In this document: positions 5,621-7,881 of the stretch, one piece after another
How the letters are laid out: each line of letters starts with the position of its first letter
Position numbering within the stretch: the first letter of the stretch is position 1
Assembly (NCBI GenBank): GCA_937877295.1
Contig: CALFIV010000058.1
Span: 1 to 7,881 of the forward strand
Origin: an uncultured Clostridia bacterium
GTDB lineage: Bacteria > Bacillota_A > Clostridia > Christensenellales > CAG-138
Direction: 5' to 3'
DNA length: 7,881 nt
Made by a program: the position numbers and the translations under genes
The notes under the pieces: model-generated
Database searches by the model: none
Told to the model about the DNA's origin: nothing
What the model saw: only the letters and a program-made list of their open reading frames with translations

Positions 5621-6928
5621 GTGAAAAAGCTGTCAATTCTGCTTTGTCTCCTGCTGCTGCTTGCCTGTGTGCCGACGCCCGAGCAGGAAGCCGTGATTTA
5701 TCGCGGCGACGACGCGCCGAAGCCCGCGGCGAAAACCGATCTTTCGGCGATCCCCGCACATCTGACCCTGACCGAAACGCCCGAAAAGAACGTCGTGCCG
5801 GAGTTCGACGCGGATGTGGAGCTCGACCGCAGCGGCACGTTCCCGGTGCTCGAGGTGCGCGCCGTCGATACCGTTGCCGATCCCGCGTTCTGCACAAAGC
5901 TGCTCAATCTGCTCTGCCCCGACGGCAAGGGGTACGAGCGGTGGCAGCCGACCAAGGACGAGCTCAAAGAGGAGCTGCTTGCCGCGACGGCGTATGACGG
6001 ACGGTGGGGCTCGATCTTCGAAATGGAGGATCAGGCGGAGGTCATCAAGTATTTCGAAGACGCCTATCAGACCGCGCCGGACGCGCCGCAGCGCGTGCCG
6101 GTCGATCCAAAAAATGGGTTCGAACCTGCCAAAAGCTATTATATCGAGCTTCCCGACGGCAGCCTTGCCTTTCTGACCTTCGGCCGTGAAACGAACGGCG
6201 GGACGTGGGTCGACGATGCCCATACAAGTTATTATACGGAAGACTTCTTGGAGGCGGGCGATCCGCCGCTCGACGCGCCGCGCATCTCCGAGCAGGAGGC
6301 GGTCGCGGCTGCCGATGCGCTGCTTGCGGCGCTCGGCGTCGAGTGCACGGCGCTGATGTACACGGAGCGCGGATTCGGCTGGCACAATTACGATCGCACG
6401 GAAAGCGTCTGGTTCTGCACCTATGTGCGTTCCGTCGGCACGACGCATTCGATCGATCAAAAAAATGTGATCGGGTATCAGTATCCGCGCGACAGCGCAA
6501 ACGTACTCGGCGCGCCGTGGGAGGGGATCGAACGCATCCGCATTGCGGTCGGAAGCGAGGGCGTCTGCGAGGTCTGGTGGTCGGGTCTTTCGGAAACGGC
6601 CGCCGTGGTCGAATCCGACGCCGCGCTGCTCGGTTTTGACAGCATGTGCCGGCGGTTCACGGCGCAGCTCGGCTATCAGTACGCGAACATCGACCGGACA
6701 GAGCCGTACGTGATTCGCATCGAAACGGTCCGGCTGACCTACGGCGTCGTCAGCGAAAAGGACAAGCGCGGCTTCGGACTGTATCTTCCGATGTGGGAGC
6801 TGACCTATCGCGCGGAAGCCCTTCAAAGCGAGGGCGTCTGGAACCTGTACTTCTCGGCGCTCGACGGCTCGCCCGTCGAGCCGCGCATCACCACCGACAG
6901 TCTGCTGCGCGAGTCGCAGATGCCGTAA
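5621..6928 (+). CDS. Predicted lipoprotein co-transcribed with the sigma/anti-sigma pair
   Basis: A 435-residue protein starting with a lipoprotein signal peptide: MKK, a leucine-rich core, and the lipobox LLAC with Cys16 as the expected lipidated residue. The mature part begins VPTPEQEAVIYRGDD, a flexible acidic/proline linker, then a globular domain. Later landmarks are YPRDSANVLGAPWEGIE near residue 287 and YLPMWELTYRAEALQSEG near 387, with no catalytic motif I can name. The overall pattern is reminiscent of DUF6034-type Firmicute lipoproteins, but I cannot confirm this. The GTG at 5621 is supported by GGAGG (5610-5614) 6 nt upstream and by the immediate signal peptide. The gene starts 12 nt after the anti-sigma gene, so they share a transcript; it may be a sensor partner or an effector outside the membrane. 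Confidence 0.82.
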   Translation: MKKLSILLCLLLLLACVPTPEQEAVIYRGDDAPKPAAKTDLSAIPAHLTLTETPEKNVVPEFDADVELDRSGTFPVLEVRAVDTVADPAFCTKLLNLLCPDGKGYERWQPTKDELKEELLAATAYDGRWGSIFEMEDQAEVIKYFEDAYQTAPDAPQRVPVDPKNGFEPAKSYYIELPDGSLAFLTFGRETNGGTWVDDAHTSYYTEDFLEAGDPPLDAPRISEQEAVAAADALLAALGVECTALMYTERGFGWHNYDRTESVWFCTYVRSVGTTHSIDQKNVIGYQYPRDSANVLGAPWEGIERIRIAVGSEGVCEVWWSGLSETAAVVESDAALLGFDSMCRRFTAQLGYQYANIDRTEPYVIRIETVRLTYGVVSEKDKRGFGLYLPMWELTYRAEALQSEGVWNLYFSALDGSPVEPRITTDSLLRESQMP

Positions 6929-6929
6929 G

Positions 6930-6968
6930 CGCTCAGAGGTCCTTCACCGCTGTGCGGTTCAGGATGAC
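6930..6968 (-). repeat. Half-copy of the dispersed repeat, inverted, right after the lipoprotein gene
   Basis: The minus strand from 6968 to 6930 reads GTCATCCTGAACCGC, then ACAGCGGTGAAGGACCTC and TGAGCG. It matches the left half of repeat copy 2 (181-218) at most positions, with a one-base length difference. The other half of the palindrome is missing. It starts 2 nt after the TAA stop codon at 6926-6928. Confidence 0.75.
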
Positions 6969-6990
6969 ATGCCGGCTGTGTGATCCTACG

Positions 6991-7030
6991 CCCCTCTCCG
7001 CACCGCAGTCCGCGGGGAGGGGTATTTTTT
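6991..7030 (+). terminator. Rho-independent terminator of the sigma-factor operon
   Basis: The arms CCCCTCTCCGC (6991-7001) and GCGGGGAGGGG (7012-7022) pair along 11 bp with one T-G wobble around a 10-nt loop, and TATTTTTT follows. It is 62 nt after the lipoprotein stop and separates this operon from spo0A. Confidence 0.9.
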
Positions 7031-7171
7031 GTCTCCGGCGGGGACGGTCGACAATCGTCGTGCGTTTTTCGTATTTTTGTGCGAAAGAAACACGCTATCT
7101 TCTTTTGCGGTTTGCCCGTACAATACAGGTAAACAAGAACGTGCGCGGCAAACAGCGCAAAGGAGGAAGGC
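7031..7171 (+). promoter_or_regulatory. spo0A upstream region
   Basis: The strong ribosome-binding site AAAGGAGG (7159-7166) lies 5 nt before the spo0A ATG. A TACAAT (7119-7124) could be a -10 box, but no good -35 box stands at the right distance. TTGTCGAC on the minus strand (7054-7047) matches the 0A-box core TGTCGAA at six of seven positions and might allow autoregulation; this is weak. No clear sigma-H promoter is visible. Confidence 0.4.
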
Positions 7172-7881
7172 ATGGGAAAGCTTCGGATTTTACTGGTGGA
7201 CGACGACACCCGGTTCACCGATCAGATGAAAGGATATTTTTCGACGGAGGAACGCATCGGCGAGATCGACGTTGCCGCCGACGGGCGCGAGGCGCTGAAG
7301 ATGCTTCGGGACAAGCCGTACGATCTCATGACGCTCGACCTCATTATGCCGAACACCGACGGACTGACGGTATTGGAGCAGCTTCCCGCGGTCTGCGGCG
7401 GACAAGCGCCCGCGGTGATCGTGATCTCCGCGCTGCGCAATGAAACGATGGTTCGCCGCTGCTGCACCTTGGGCGCGCGCTACTTTATGGTGAAGCCCGT
7501 CGAGCCGGACACGCTTTTGAAACGCGTGATCGAAACCGCCGAAGCAACCGACCCGAAGGGCGGCGTGATCTCCTATCAGCAGACGCCGAAGTCGTTTGAC
7601 GAAAAGGTGACGGCGATCTTCCTTGTCGCGGGCATCCCCGCGCACATCAAGGGCTATCACTATCTGCGCGAAGGCATCCGCATGGTCTATCGCGATCCTT
7701 CGCTGATCAACCGCATCACCAAGGAGCTCTATCCGGGCATCGCGAAGAAGTTCAATACCTCCGCAAGCAAGGTGGAGCGTGCGATCCGCCACTCGATCGA
7801 GGTCGCATGGACGCGCGGCAAGATCGAAAATCTGAACGCGCTGTTCGGCTACAACATCTACGGCAAGAACGATAAGCCCAC
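7172..7881 (+). CDS. spo0A: Spo0A, sporulation master response regulator (3' end cut by window)
   Basis: The first 236 residues of Spo0A, a DNA-binding response regulator phosphorylated through the sporulation phosphorelay or directly by histidine kinases; it activates early sporulation genes. The receiver domain spans about 3-120, with acidic pocket Asp10/Asp11, phosphoacceptor Asp56 in LDLIMPNTDG, Ser86 and Lys108 in FMVKPVEPD. The linker is short (about 123-140). The Spo0A-specific effector domain follows: VTAIFLVAGIPAHIKGYHYL (147-166), YPGIAKKFNTSASKVERAIR (187-206) with the DNA-recognition helix, and HSIEVAWTRGKIENLNALFG (207-226). Related proteins have about 260-270 residues, so only a short C-terminal tail is missing beyond the window edge. 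The ATG follows AAAGGAGG by 5 nt. No spoIVB lies upstream. Confidence 0.97.
   Translation, partial: MGKLRILLVDDDTRFTDQMKGYFSTEERIGEIDVAADGREALKMLRDKPYDLMTLDLIMPNTDGLTVLEQLPAVCGGQAPAVIVISALRNETMVRRCCTLGARYFMVKPVEPDTLLKRVIETAEATDPKGGVISYQQTPKSFDEKVTAIFLVAGIPAHIKGYHYLREGIRMVYRDPSLINRITKELYPGIAKKFNTSASKVERAIRHSIEVAWTRGKIENLNALFGYNIYGKNDKP

Noticed and set aside
5633..6826. 397-codon open frame on the minus strand
   Set aside because: It is a GC-driven shadow of the lipoprotein gene, with Arg/Asp/His-rich composition and no recognisable domain.

Overview
The window is high-GC DNA that looks like the chromosome of an endospore-forming Clostridia-type Firmicute. The evidence for this is a clear Spo0A, strong AAGGAGG ribosome-binding sites with occasional TTG and GTG starts, a TPP-riboswitch-controlled ThiT, a DUF951 protein, two type I signal peptidases and an ECF sigma/anti-sigma pair. 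Species cannot be named from the sequence alone; the dispersed GTCATCCTGA-type repeats and GC richness would fit a gut Oscillospirales-like lineage (inference).

Region 1 (1-369) has no convincing gene. It holds two copies of a dispersed palindromic repeat. The second copy sits inside a perfect 15-bp inverted repeat (159-173/292-306), giving a 148-bp MITE-like element that ends in a T-rich tract when read leftward, so it may also terminate thiT transcription.

Region 2 (370-3324, minus strand) is a tight gene set. In transcription order it is an alpha/beta-hydrolase-fold protein, a DUF951 protein, signal peptidase I copy A, signal peptidase I copy B, then thiT. The first three genes are joined by two ATGA stop/start overlaps, and only 5 nt separate the two peptidases. 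thiT has its own perfect consensus promoter, whose -35 box overlaps the stop codon of peptidase B, followed by a TPP riboswitch and a terminator-like hairpin beside the thiT ribosome-binding site.

Region 3 (3325-3546) is a divergent intergenic promoter region with a good -10 box for the hydrolase operon and two small palindromes.

Region 4 (3547-6928, plus strand) is a three-gene operon: an ECF-type sigma factor (TTG start), a membrane-anchored putative anti-sigma factor overlapping it by 8 nt, and a predicted lipoprotein 12 nt further on. The arrangement suggests an envelope-signal module in which the membrane protein restrains the sigma factor and the lipoprotein acts on the cell surface. 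A half-copy of the dispersed repeat and a rho-independent terminator close the operon.

Region 5 (7172-7881, plus strand) is spo0A, the master regulator of sporulation entry, cut by the window edge about 20-30 residues before its expected end. The usual upstream partner spoIVB is absent; the sigma-factor module lies there instead.

Most genes fall into ordinary families. The points most worth a second look are the Thr-for-Ser nucleophile of the hydrolase, the variant catalytic box of peptidase A, the compact thiT promoter/riboswitch overlap, the repeat elements, and the sigma/anti-sigma/lipoprotein module beside spo0A.
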